The notes: generated by a model not told the origin, from the letters alone. 64,000 nucleotides of DNA from Bostrychus sinensis (GCA_020698575.1 CM036242.1:16845124-16909123); one strand, 5' to 3'. Shown: positions 37,763-48,908, counted from the stretch's first letter. Made by a program: numbers and translations.

Positions 37763-38476
37763 TGTTTGCATCTAAAAGAAAATTGACTTAAGATAGAGAG
37801 GGAAATTCATCAAGAGGTGAGAAATAATCAATGAACTCAAAGATACTACTTTTAGATTTTGGTGTTTATTTAATTTAGTAAACACAGCTTGTATTTTTGT
37901 GAATCACTAATCACTAGAAAACAGATGACTTGCTCTGTCAGTCTCTATAGGGAAGTGTAAAGAGAAAGTTGAACGATTTTTGTTTAAAAATTTCAGTGTT
38001 TTCTTTCTCCCTATCTTTAGATGACCACAGCAACCTGAAACACCCACCTTGTGTCTGACACTAGAACCTGCACAGCCATCTGATCAACCTGCATCCATTC
38101 AACTGAATCTAAGTAACCCAACAGTGTCTCTATTCTTTGGGACAAAGCACCAAAAAAGACTTTGTGTCCATCTCTGGAGACTCGTTGCACTTGCACAGCA
38201 ATTACTTGCCATTCTTGTTCCACTTTAGCATCTGGACTTGACTATAATTCAAAATTATTTTTCTCTTATGAAAATATTATGTTCATTGGTTTCAGAACCT
38301 CACACATTTTATTTTTGTAATACTGCTTGGTTTAAAGTTGTGATTAGCAACAAATGTTAAACATGTTTGCTTTGTGCTAGATATGCTTTTTGTGTGTGTC
38401 TTTTAATTGAAGAAGGACTTAACAGCCTTCATCAGAGTTGACTAAGTGCATGGTTCCTCTCCAAGCTCTGTACTGT

Positions 38477-38766
38477 ACTTAGAGGAAAAAACACTAAATT
38501 ATCTCTAGCCTCCACACTAGGAGCTTCAGATTACAGAGATGCCTATTCAGGTGAGGAAATAACATCCTGGTCTACACAGACCCTGACCAGCAGGGTACAA
38601 GCATTTCAAGTCAGAGTCGACAGCATTCCCCTCATCTTCTACTTCCCAGCCAGCCTCCTGTAGGCTCGGTGAGAGACGCGGAGCTTGAGCCAGAGCTTCA
38701 GCTGCTCTATGCCTGCTCTCAATTCCTCTATCTGTTAGAGGGATACGCATCTTAACCTTCTTGTGT
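38477..38766. repeat. Left arm of a large inverted repeat (foldback)
   Basis: Pairs with 39047-39304 in reverse complement. Shared blocks are ACACTAAA.TATCT, GATGC.TATTCAGG, CCTGGTCTACACAGA.CCTGAC, CATCTTCTACTTC.CAGCCAG, GCGGAGCTTGA and GCATCTTAACCTTCTT. The arms are ~260-290 bases and diverged by substitutions and small indels. Confidence 0.88.
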
Positions 38767-39046
38767 TTCTGACCAATCTGTGCATCTCAGTTTTCTTATA
38801 TGACATCCTTCCATCCTCTATTTGTTGTCTCCTCACATGACTATAAATGAAGGGCAGAATTATGTCATTGAAGAGAATTAATGGTTAGGGTTAGGTCTTG
38901 TTGGACCACTGTTCTGGTTTTAGAATGCTACCACTTTCAGTGAGCGAGGAAACCTGTTGTATGGCTTTGAGGTGGACCTTTTATCTTCTGTGCTTTGTCC
39001 TGGACTCTTCTTAGGGTGACAGGTTACAGTGATGCAGAACGGCTTG

Positions 39047-39304
39047 TAACATAAGAAGGTTAAGATGCATGTCCCCTCTAAGTAGAGGAATTTAACCCTT
39101 GCATCAAGCTCCGCCTCTCTTACCCAGCCTACAGAAGCCTGGCTGCGAAGTAGAAGATGAGAGAAATGTTGCCTTGAAATCCAAGTACCAGGTCAGGATC
39201 TGTGTAGACCAGGAAGGGATTTCCTCTCCTGAATAAGCATCGCTGTAACTGAAAGTCTTGTTGTGGAGCTGTAGATAGTTTAGTGGCTTCTCGTATAAGG
39301 TTTG
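39047..39304. repeat. Right arm of the large inverted repeat
   Basis: Reverse-complement partner of 38477-38766, separated by a ~280-base spacer. A transcript across it could fold into a long hairpin. Confidence 0.88.
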
Positions 39305-39344
39305 ATGTTACTCATTTATTCAACATAAATGCTGTGTATAAGTG

Positions 39345-39783
39345 CAGGGATCCCGCAGGGCATTTAAAAGCATTAAAAGTTATTAAATTGATTTTGCAAG
39401 AAAGAAGGCATTAAACAGCATTAAATTTGGTTCCAACAGGCATTGAAAATTTTGAAATAGTTTTGAAATAAAATTGCTGACATTATTAGTTTTTATTTCT
39501 GAATTGAAATATATATATAAATTATAATTTACCGTTTTCATAGGCTACACAAGCGTGATACACGGGTGGAGTGAGTTTGCTTCCTGCTAATTTCCCGGGT
39601 GTTTGTCTTTCAACATTTCAACATTGTTGCTCTTATTGTTTTGAACCATATTTTACAATACTTGCAAATATTTTTTTATAATTTAGGCTGCCACATTTGT
39701 ATGTTTGTGGCATTAAAAAAAAAAAAAAAAAAACAGCATTAAATAGCATTAAGTCAGAGTTGCAGATACCTGCAGGAACCCTG
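39345..39783. mobile_element. Small hAT-like non-autonomous element
   Basis: Left end CAGGGATCCCGCAGG and right end CCTGCAGGAACCCTG form 15-bp inverted repeats with two mismatches. Internal GCATTAAA.AGCATTAAA motifs recur near both ends. The family with CAGGG ends is common in fish. I could not see a matching 8-bp target duplication. Confidence 0.72.
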
Positions 39784-39951
39784 ATGTGACATTAATTTGT
39801 AGCCACACATTTTGGAGGTACAAAGTGTTGTGGAATGCACTGTGAAGTATTTGTTTTTTGACTTTTCTTTGCCTTATATGTTGTATTAGTGTTTTGTCAG
39901 TTTTGCATTGTAAATATGGAGTCTGTTCATTTTTATATTTTTTGTATTTTT

Positions 39952-39957
39952 CAATAA
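39952..39957 (+). promoter_or_regulatory. Candidate polyadenylation signal in the candidate transposon
   Basis: AATAAA after a T-rich stretch, just before the right subterminal repeats. Position is consistent with the 3' end of a transcription unit inside the element, but this is inference. Confidence 0.35.
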
Positions 39958-40505
39958 AAACACACTAACTAATAGGTTGATTGTCCTAAAATGTATAATG
40001 TCTAATTACCGCAAGATAAAATTGGGGTAAGGCCTAGTTACTGCAACAAAGAATTGCAGTAAGCTCTAGTTACCGCAAGATAAACTTACGGTACACCTAC
40101 CGCAAGCAGTCTTTGCAGTAACTTACTGGCAATTTGTTACCACAAAATCACAATGAAAAGTCTAACAGTATTGCTTTCAAGTGATTGTCTGGTCCTCTCA
40201 CTTTCCTTTTACCTCAGTGGTGTATTTTAGTAATAAAGCCTTGTCTTGTGATTCTTCATACTCTCTCTCAAAACAAAAACAGAGAGGGACTGTGCTGACA
40301 GGTCATCTCCAGACAAATGCTGTAGTGGATCTGGAGACTCTGAATTATGGAGAAGCTCCTCAGAATGTTGTCAGGTGTAGTAAGAAATCCTGACATTCTA
40401 TGATTCACAGCTGGAAGCTACTGTCAAAGAAAGTCAGGCTGAGTGGACGTCTCAAACTGAAGTCAGGAGGCAACAGGTCCGCTGAAACCCATACAGAAAA
40501 AACAG

Positions 40506-41440
40506 CAATGGTGGAATGTAACTAAATACTTATTTTACTTAAGTACATTCATTCATTCATCTTAGGGGTTACAGGTGACTGGAGCCTAGCCCAGCATCTT
40601 AGAGCCTTAAGTGGGGTACAGCCTGGGCAATGGTCAGTTAGTTGCAGGCCTTACCCAGAGACATACACAGACAGACAGCAATTCACTCGCACATTAACTC
40701 AATTCACCTTATGCATGCATGTTTTTGGACAGTAGCCGGAGTACATTTTCTGATTAAATTGTACTTGTACTTGTATTGGATACATTTTATGCATACAACA
40801 TAATTTTACTTTTACCTGAGTACATTTTTATGTGAAAAAAGTGAGTATTTATTTTTTAAGTTGTATGAAAATGAGTAAAAGTATTTTTGACCCATGTAAC
40901 AGTAGTAGTACAACAATTACCAGTACTTCTAATTTTAAATAATAGTAGTAGTTATTGTTGTGGCAATATTAACAGTAGTAGCTGTAGTTGTAGAAAAGTA
41001 GTAACAGAAGTAGTAGCAGTAGTGGTATTAATGGCACTACTTTTGTGTGTAATTGCAAAAATCTACTATTTAAAGTACTCCCTCTTTACATTTTACTTCA
41101 TATTTAATACTTTTACAAAATGTCTTCCATGCATTACTTAAAAAATAAAAGCACAATTTCAATTTGATGGCAGCAACACCTAAAAATGTTGTAACAGGGC
41201 AACAATATGGCAGTATAACTTTGACATTGAAAAAGTCAGTAGCCAGATGTATACCTGTCATGCACATACACAACAGGGCTGAATGTCTGTGGAATATGCA
41301 GCACCCTGCTCTTCTTAGTCCTGCACCCGAGCCTGCCCCTCCTTCTTCTCTTTTTTATTGGGATTGTACTTGACTGATGTTATTTTGAAGTAAAAGAACT
41401 GTTATTTGAGTACAGATTTTGAGTACTTCCTCCACCTTTG
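40506..41440. mobile_element. Short-TIR DNA element with (AGT)n core, copy D
   Basis: Begins CAATGGTGGAATGTAACTAA and ends GAGTACTTCCTCCACCTTTG, matching the ends of copies A, C and E. It contains AGT repeats at 40899-41030 and is interrupted at 40550-40742 by another repeat. After that insertion its GTACATTTT sequence resumes. Confidence 0.62.
40550..40742 (-). repeat. LINE/SINE-type repeat inserted in copy D
   Basis: Minus strand reads TCCGGCTACTGTCCAAAAAC, ATGCATGCATAAGGTGAATT and CCCAGGCTGTACCCCAC, the common fish 3'-tail repeat, ending in an ATTC tandem repeat at 40550-40560. Confidence 0.68.
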
Positions 41441-43255
41441 ATTATTACAAGTAAGTTTTATTGTTCACATAAAATAAGTACTGTCATTAAGCAAATTAAA
41501 CTGGTTATGCTGTACTTGTTACATTACACTATTGGTCAATGTCCATCCCTCATACCCTGACCTGACACTGGCTCCAGTACAGTGTGTATGAATGCTTCTG
41601 GAGGGAGACAGACTTGTGCTAGAGCGATGCAGTTTGTCGGGCAACAGCAGCAGCAGAACGGGCATATGGTTGAACTGGGAAGAGCATATGTCCCCAATAC
41701 TCATGCTCGAGTTCATCTTCACAAACATGGCAGACCCAGGCCAACATCCCCAGGCAGACATTTTTCTCTGTGCTCCTTTTAAACCGCTCCCGAGCGTGAG
41801 AGTTCTGCTGCAGTGTGAGTGCAAGCAGGCTATGTCGACTGTGTCGTTTTAGGAGCTGGTTTACAATACTCTTGTTAATATGCGGTGAGGATACAGTGTC
41901 GATCCTGTGAAGTGAATACATATTCTGTGGGGCATACTTTGCATTGCAATAACAAAAGAGATAGATTTGTACAGGTAAAAGTTAAAGGCTGAGTCCTGGA
42001 ATGTGTCCAGTTATACAAAGGCTCTTATGGCCCATCTGTTTTGCTGACTTTATGAACTGATTATAATAGATTTATTGAGTATTAACTATAGGAATAATCA
42101 TGTATTCTTTTATGGAGAGTCTGTAAATGCTATATGAAACTTTATACACTTAAAAGTATAACATAAATTTATTTATTGCTTTGAGACAGACTTAACTAAA
42201 CTATATGAGTACTAGAAGTACACGAAGAACTGTATGTTGCAAAGTACAAAAAGAAGTAAGGTTTTTGCTGGTGGTGATTTGTTTGTTGGTTTGTTTGTTA
42301 GCAAGAAAACTCAAAAAGAAAGCTGAAATTTGATGACAGTTTGTTGTTTGAGTAAGTGAAGCTTAGAATAAATTATTAGTAGAAATAATAGTAGTTGTTG
42401 TAGTAGGAATAATAGTAGAAGTAGTAGCAGTAATGGTGTTAACAGTGTAATGAATGGTAGTAGTTTTTGCTGTGTTGTTGCTAAAATCTGCTTTCTAAAG
42501 TATGCAGCTACACAGTACGCAGCAACACATCTCAAATATTTGGGAATGGGCAAAACAAAAGGCTTTTGTGTGTGTATCTGCAACACCAGATAAAGTATTT
42601 TCCCCTGAACCAAGATCCCCAGTTAGAGTCCAGGTCTCACTATATCTTTACCATTGTGAGACATAGGACAAATTAGTTTGAAGAGCTAAAGCCATAGTTC
42701 TTCTGGCTTTATAACACTTTAAATATGCACCACTTATAACAATAATAATAATAACAAACCAAAAAAACAAACAACCACAGAATCACTGACAGCGAATTGT
42801 ATTAAATCTCTAATACTGAGCGGATAAGAGATACACTCTTGCTTTAATGTCTTTGAAGTTTTTCTCATCCCTGAAGACGAGGAGTGATGGCTTTATAACA
42901 TTCAGTCTCAGTGAAAAAGCCACTGAAGCCCAGTCCTAATGAGGATTCTGACAGGTTTGATGATGACATGCATCTCTGTGATCATACTGCTGCACACATA
43001 CAGTATATATACTATAGCAGAAATACAGATACTTACAGCTGTTATTGTTCTCAAGAAAATGGAAAAGTTTGTTTCTGAGAATTTCTCCCATTACTTTACA
43101 ATCATTATAAAATAGTTCTAGTATTACTTTAGCATATTTGAAGTTGGGTCATTAGTAATTCTTCTTTATTTTTGGCTTTTCTTTTCTGTCACTATCATTG
43201 CAAATCATCTGCCTCCTATGTACAGTCAGTGATTTGCATTATAGTTTGGTATAGT
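41441..43255. other. Intergenic with (AGT) repeats, no gene seen
   Basis: AGT-type repeats occur at about 42379-42440 and may belong to another decayed copy of the short-TIR family. Frames at 41.5-41.9 kb on both strands lack recognisable domains. Confidence 0.5.
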
Positions 43256-43345
43256 TTTTATACCAGATGCCCTTCCTGATGCAACCCTTTCTGTCCTGGG
43301 GCGTGCTTGGGACAGGCGCATGGAGTTAGTTCACTGGTTTGTGAC
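43256..43345. repeat. Fish SINE fragment
   Basis: ACCAGATGCCCTTCCTGATG, CAACCCTTTCTG and GCTTGGGACAGGC are the recognisable core of a common teleost SINE; both ends are missing. Confidence 0.65.
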
Positions 43346-44559
43346 CCCTTGAACCTGGAATAAAGTCATTAGTGATTAACTGTATTTCAGTCAATTCAAC
43401 CATTGAAGTTGAACTGCCTAATGCTACTACGAGTGCGGTTACCACTAAAACTGTTACTCATAGCGTTGCCAACCCCACAACTCACCAACAACAACAGCAT
43501 GAATTGAAAAAGAAAGAAAGTAGAACCAAAGGGAAACCTTGGAGAGGAAGAATAACCCTCCCTTGGACTCGAGTCATCTTTCTACTCTATATGTAACAAA
43601 GCAAGTGAAATCTAACAAATGACTGGTATATTCTCAATTACCTCTCGCAGCTCAAAGTCGCTCTGCCTGTCTCCTCTGAATGTCTCTTCCAGACAGCAGG
43701 TTCACATGGACTCTAGCCCAACTTCGCCACAGTCTACAGGGAACACACAGTCTCTGCAGTAATCTGTTGCCATTTCCTTTTACAACCCGGCAATTAACTT
43801 CACCCGGTGACAAAACAAAGACTTTTTCTCAGTGTAATCTGAATGGGAAGTGATTTTCGATTTGTTAAAAAACACCCACAGTGGGCCCTCGTGAGGATTT
43901 GAATGAAATGTAATTGATGTTTAATGGCTCTTGCTGGCAAAGAACAAGCAGCAATGAATATTAAAATTGGGAAAGACAATGGAAAGCGGCATGGGTTTAA
44001 AATCTGATAACAGAAGCAACAGTGTGAATTCCTCCAAACTAAAAAAGGCATCTGGCAGCAGTGGTGTGGCCCCGCTGAGGAGGAGTTCATTCAATCTCAG
44101 TGTCATAGTTCAGGCATAGTCAATGCGAAAACAGATGGAGCATTTACAGTAGGAGCTAGTCGGCATGGAGAAGCACAGATAAGCCTCCACAGCAGCAGCT
44201 CTGCTCTCACTCTCCTCCTCCAGCCGGCTGTAATTATGCAGGGAGAGTCAGCAGAGCTCCACGCTGTTTGCCTACACACTCACACTGGTACGGACACACT
44301 GCTCCTGGCAGCCACGGGGCAGCTCTATTGGAGAAACAGGAAGTCTGTGCTCACTGCTCTGTAGAAGGAACAAAGGCGGCAGGAGAATTTTCTCTTTCAC
44401 ATCTTAGGTTTTAGGCTCACACAGGTAACGCAGTGCCAGTCATTCCCTCAGATATAGTTTTTAAATAGTATTGTTATGGCCAGATTGTGGGTTCTCTCCA
44501 AGTACTCCGGCTTCCTTCCACTGCTAAAGACATCCATGTGGCATGTGGTTTCTGGGAGG
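43346..44559. other. Intergenic, no gene seen
   Basis: A short SINE-like phrase lies at 44485-44540 (GTGGGTTCTCTCCAAGTACT). No exon recognised. Confidence 0.5.
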
Positions 44560-44870
44560 TTTTTTATTGTCCCGGTTGGTATATTTTGTTTTCTCTGCAT
44601 TTGATCTATCCTTCATTGCTGCTGGGGCAACCTGTCAGGAGCAGTGGACAACTGCTGAGCTGCACCTGCCGCCCGGGGACCTTCTGGAGGATTTACCCTA
44701 ACTTGTGCATGTTTAAGCTGATGGGGCAAGCCAGGGTACCCTGTGGAAACCTACCCAAGCACAGAAAGAGCATACACAAAAAAGTCTCAGGTATGATCTT
44801 TTTGCTGTGAGGAGGCAGTGCTAACCATTGTGGAACTATGTAAGTTTGTGGAGTAAGTGTGATGGCTAAA
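44560..44870 (-). repeat. SINE with GGGACAATAAA tail, copy 3
   Basis: Minus strand: A-box-like ATGGTTAGCACTGCCTCCTC, body GCTTGGGTAGGTTTCC and CTTAAACATGCACAA, then GACAGGTTGCCCCAGCAG and tail CGGGACAATAAAAAACC. Third copy in the same orientation as 16392 and 33463. Confidence 0.76.
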
Positions 44871-44888
44871 GAAGATGTTGCTGTCTTG

Positions 44889-44890
<2 letters not shown>

Positions 44891-44939
<49 letters not shown>
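44891..44939 (+). repeat. 49-base poly(A) tract
   Basis: An uninterrupted run of 49 A. It lies ~20 bases beyond the head side of SINE copy 3, so it is not that SINE's tail. Frames rich in Lys or Phe across it are artefacts. Long pure runs are often length-variable or assembly-sensitive. Confidence 0.95.
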
Positions 44940-44942
<3 letters not shown>

Positions 44943-45695
44943 AAATTGCTTTACAGCACTACCACACACACAGCAATACATCCTTGTTAGCCATAAGAAT
45001 AAGCTAGCAATGGCTTTTTTTCTTGCTTCTTATTGTTCATCATGGCAGAGCAGCCAAAAAGCAGAAGAAACGTTTGTCCTAGGATGCGAGGAAAAGGAAA
45101 TGGCAGTCAGATCAAACAAGGAGTCAGAGCTGACTGGTGAGTTTTTACAACAGTGTTTAACTCTGAGAAAAATGCAACAGTGAAAAAGTAGGCAAAGTTG
45201 CATTGTTTATTGTGAATAAGCACAAAAGAGATGAATGAATAATGTTTTGGACAGATAACCTAAGATGAAACAACATGACCTCTTGAACATATGTATCACT
45301 TCTAAAAGGATGCTACTGAAATGATGATTTGATCTCAATCCCCGCCTGTATGTCTCGGCACACCTCCTACCAGCCTGTTCTACCTTACATGCACTGAACT
45401 CACTTAAACTCTGCTCTGACCCACTTCTTCTGCAACGAGCCGGAAGAAGAATCTGACAAGAGCCCAGAGGATTCCTGCTCCACATCAAAAATCTAAAGCA
45501 AGCAAATAGGATGCAAATTCTGAGATGCAGAGCTCAATATGGAAGAGGACTTGGTGTGCCTTTATTTACATGTAATCTATACTATAATTTCTTTAACTAG
45601 TGGATAATTACTTTTTAATAAATAGTTTTTAATGAGAACATTGGCCTCAGTCAGTACAAAGCCACAAAGTTAGTACTCACAGCTCAGCTTCAGTT
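44940..45695. other. Intergenic, no gene seen
   Basis: No exon or repeat recognised. Confidence 0.5.
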
Positions 45696-46303
45696 AGTAG
45701 CAGTAGTACTAGAAGTAGCAGTAGTTGAAGTAGCAGAAAGTGGCAGTATTGGTAGTAGTAGAAATAGTAGCAGTAGTTAAATTCAATTCTGTTTTATTTA
45801 TACAGCCCAACATAACAACAGCAGTCACCTCAAAGGACTTTACAGACAAACAGCCACACAATCAAACATAAACACATAAGTGAACATAAACACACAACTG
45901 AACATAAACACACAATCAAACATAAACAATAACTAAACTAAACACTCCCAGCGCATCTCCTGTCTTTAGACCCTTCTTCTCAGTAAGGAAAAACTCTTAA
46001 AAAAACACTAGTTGTAGTAATAGTATGAGTAGAACTAGTAGTAGTGTAGTAGTAGTTTTCCATTCAATACCTTTTTGCTATTTACTCCATGCTTTTGTTA
46101 AGTACTTTCACTAGTGTAATTTTATTTTAAATAACAGTACTTTCACTTGAGTACAGCTTTTGTGTTTTCTTGCCCAGTAATCTGAAGCTTTAAATGTAAC
46201 CTCTAAAATTGTTGAGAACACAATTTACTCAAGTGAAAGTACGATAAAAATACTTTTAAATAATTACTAAAGTATCTAGTTACTTTTCCTCATTGGGTAT
46301 GTT
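45696..46303. mobile_element. Decayed (AGT)-bearing element, copy F, with LINE tail inserted
   Basis: AGT units at 45697-45780 and 46013-46055 flank the LINE tail. The right end, CTAGTTACTTTTCCTCATTG, is the reverse complement of the family's start. The left boundary is not clear. Confidence 0.5.
45778..46005 (-). repeat. LINE 3' tail (L2/Rex1-like), inverted
   Basis: Minus strand ends TTTGAGGTGACTGCTGTTG, GGGCTGTATAAATAAAAC, AGAATTGAATTTAA, closely matching the 3' end at 37690-37755. It contains a short internal CACAA.TGAACATAAA tandem array at about 45855-45930. Confidence 0.82.
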
Positions 46304-47780
46304 ATTGTACTGTGGCTTGCTATGGTAAAATGGACATACAGGCATTCTCAGAGTGTGTGTTATTATTCACATGTAATCTATAACCTTTTAAAACAAACTA
46401 AATCAGTTTTTGGTATGATTATGAAGTCAGTACAATGTAGCAATGGGACGTTTCCTCCATACAATAACTGTCAGGCTTCAAAGAGAATCTATTAACACAT
46501 GAAGTGGACACGGTTTTAGGACACAACTCCATCAGAAGCCATTTTCTTTCAAGTCAGACACACAAAGCCCATGGGCAAGTGGAGTCCAGCTTTGCTTCTA
46601 TCACAGTGAAAAAAACAACAAGAGCCCTGGGCCACTGGGAAATCCCTGCAAGCATTATCAGCGTTCCTTAACTATTCTAAACTGACATGAATGGCCGTGC
46701 CGGCGTCATCCCAGCGGACCTTGTTAGCTCTATTTAATGGCAAAATGAGCCAAGTTCTAAGTCCTGCTCTGGCACTGAGAGCCACAAATTCCTGGCTGCT
46801 CTGTGGTATTAGCTTGTGCATGTAAAAGGACATCACTCTCAAGGATTAAAAACATTTGTACATTTGTTAGGATATGCAGCCATATTTGTCTTGGCACTCA
46901 GAGTTACATGGAGGGTAGGCTGTTAGAGTGGCGGCCAATCATATAACATGTCTATATTGTTAGCTTGTTTTATTGTTTAATGATTATGGGCTTTTTGTGA
47001 TCCAAGCTATGGGTATATATTGATGATCATAAACATTTTATTTAGTACTTTATAAATAGTAATAACAAAAAAGCCACGTATATCTAGTGTTATAGGCTAA
47101 ATTATATACCTGTCTGCAAAATATGCTCTATATAGGCTATATCTTCAAATGCAATATTAGGTGGTGGTCAGTGACTGAAAAGAACAGCTGACAATAGCCA
47201 CCACTGTAAGCAAATTAACTGTGAAAAAATTAGATAAGAGCATTACCAGTTACTCAAAGTCAAGTCATACATTATGCCTATATCTAAAGGTAAATGCACA
47301 GTAGAATAATTGTTATGGGTCTTGCTTTGAGTAAAATGAACAGGACCCCAAAGTGGATCGCAGAGTGACTGGCACTGGAAAAAATAAATCTTGGGGGAAT
47401 GAAGTAATAAATATTCAGCTATACTGGCAACAGTTTAATTTAACAGACAAGATGTTTGCTGACATTAAATGAAAGGTTAGGAGCGGTGTGTCTGGTACAA
47501 TTATTATGAAAATAACAAGAGAAACTTTAAACCATGTGATGAAATGGGTCACAACTACTGATGCATGCACAAACCTATAAAGATACATTTTCTAGTTTAT
47601 TACTGAAAAGAAAACATATATGGCAGTGGGACATTTTTTACAAAATTTACTCTGAAGATACACAATCATCTTAGTTGCAAGCAGTTGCAATTTCCATTTT
47701 CTCCTTATGTTTTCTGCATTTACATTGTGTGCATGCAGGACAAGAATAGAGCTGCCATTAGTTAGACTTATAAATGAATG
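46304..47780. other. Intergenic, no gene seen
   Basis: A compact, less AT-rich block at 46620-46815 stands out from its surroundings and is a candidate conserved non-coding sequence by composition only. Confidence 0.45.
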
Positions 47781-47840
47781 TTTTTTTTTTTTGTTTGTTT
47801 GTTTTTTTTGTTTGGTTTTTTTGTTTGTTTGTTTGTTTTA
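47781..47840. repeat. T-rich (GTTT)n microsatellite
   Basis: GTTT/T-run low-complexity tract on the plus strand. Confidence 0.9.
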
Positions 47841-48595
47841 CTAAATAAAAATACAGTATTTAAAAGCCAAACATAGTCCCATTACCACGATAGGTAATGT
47901 TGACGGATGCCCTAAAATCCTAAAGAAGAGGATGTATTTTTGCCCTTTGAAACACTATTTGACATTTGTATTTTGACAATTGAATCAGTGCAAATGTCAC
48001 AGAATGACAGGCTTTTGCACCTCAGTGTGCATTTGTTTAAGGGTAGCCTGACCTCCCCCATCTTTTTTGGTTCACTTTTATTTTTCCTATCTGGTAAATG
48101 TTAGTGCACACTGGAGACACCAAGTAAGTGCAGTTGATTTGTCCTTCAGAAAGGCCCTAACCACCAGTTGCTCCAGCGTATCCATCACTTCCAAATAGCA
48201 CCTATTTTACCAACACTCCAGTAGAACATAAAGGAAGCGTACAATTTTCTTTCCACAAAGAAAATCACATATGTATTTTTATGTGCACCTTGGTAAACTC
48301 GAAGCTGGTAAAAAAGAGCAATAAAGTGTCCTGCAGTTATGGCCGGCTCTTTCCCCGGACACCCAGATGATCCTAAGCAGCATGTTGATCACAGCTCAAT
48401 AGGCAGCACTGAGGTCATTAAGAGCTCCTTTAAATGAGACAGGCTGACCGTTACCTTGGCAACAGGCTACACGGACAAGAAAACAAGAGACAATTGAGCA
48501 GCCAAGTGTGTGGGGGGGTAAAATGATGTCCCTCTGTGTGTTGGTGCTGCTAATGGTGAGGTTTTTATTATAGAGGCCAATGAAAATTAAACCAC
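47841..48595. other. Intergenic, no gene seen
   Basis: A GC-richer block at 48340-48480 is a possible conserved non-coding sequence; otherwise AT-rich. Confidence 0.45.
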
Positions 48596-48598
48596 CTA

Positions 48599-48906
48599 AA
48601 TACCGCCTTGTGGATGCCTGGATCCCGTCAGACCTCAGAAGCTAAGCAGGTAAGGCCTGGTCAGTACCTGGATGGGAGACCACTGGGAAAATACCAGGAA
48701 GCTGGTGAGAGTGAGTGGTTGGTGGTGGTTGGAGGGTCCATTGGCGCAGATGAGTGCAGCTGAGCTTCTGTTTAGGGGAAACTGTGGCTACAAAATGTAG
48801 CCCACTACTGACTATGGAGTGAATTAAATACCCCTTCCCTTCTGTGTAAAGTGCTTTGGATGACTTGTGTCATAAGTAAAGTGCTATATAAATTCCCATT
48901 CCCAAA
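48599..48906 (+). repeat. 5S rRNA-derived SINE (SINE3 type)
   Basis: The head (48599-48705) is clearly 5S rRNA: GAAGCTAAGCAGGTAAGGCC, TGGTCAGTACCTGGATGGGA and GACCACTGGGAAAATACCAG cover the internal promoter region. A unique body follows, then the tail AAAGTGCTTTGGATGAC...AAAGTGCTATATAAATTCCC shared with fish LINEs. This composition defines 5S-derived SINEs, so it is a retroposon, not a functional 5S gene. Confidence 0.9.
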
Positions 48907-48908
48907 TA

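Larger units (their letters stand above)
36021..40170. mobile_element. ~4.15-kb candidate DNA transposon with TIRs and subterminal repeats
   Basis: The left end reads ACTGTTAGAC and the right end GTCTAACAGT, inverted repeats extended by further matching GTAAGTTAC blocks. Both ends carry several copies of a subterminal motif TTACYGCA(A) in both orientations (left 36050-36200; right 40005-40145). Flanks ATTGTTC and ATTGCTT could be a decayed 7-8 bp target duplication (5 of 7 match). Inside are a LINE 3' end, a foldback and a small hAT-like element. No intact transposase was recognised. Confidence 0.65.

Noticed and set aside
44693..45183. Poly-Lys and poly-Phe frames
   Set aside because: Translations of the 49-base A-run.
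48599..48705. Functional 5S rRNA gene
   Set aside because: The head is diverged and continues into a SINE body with a LINE-type tail, with no T-run terminator right after the 5S part.
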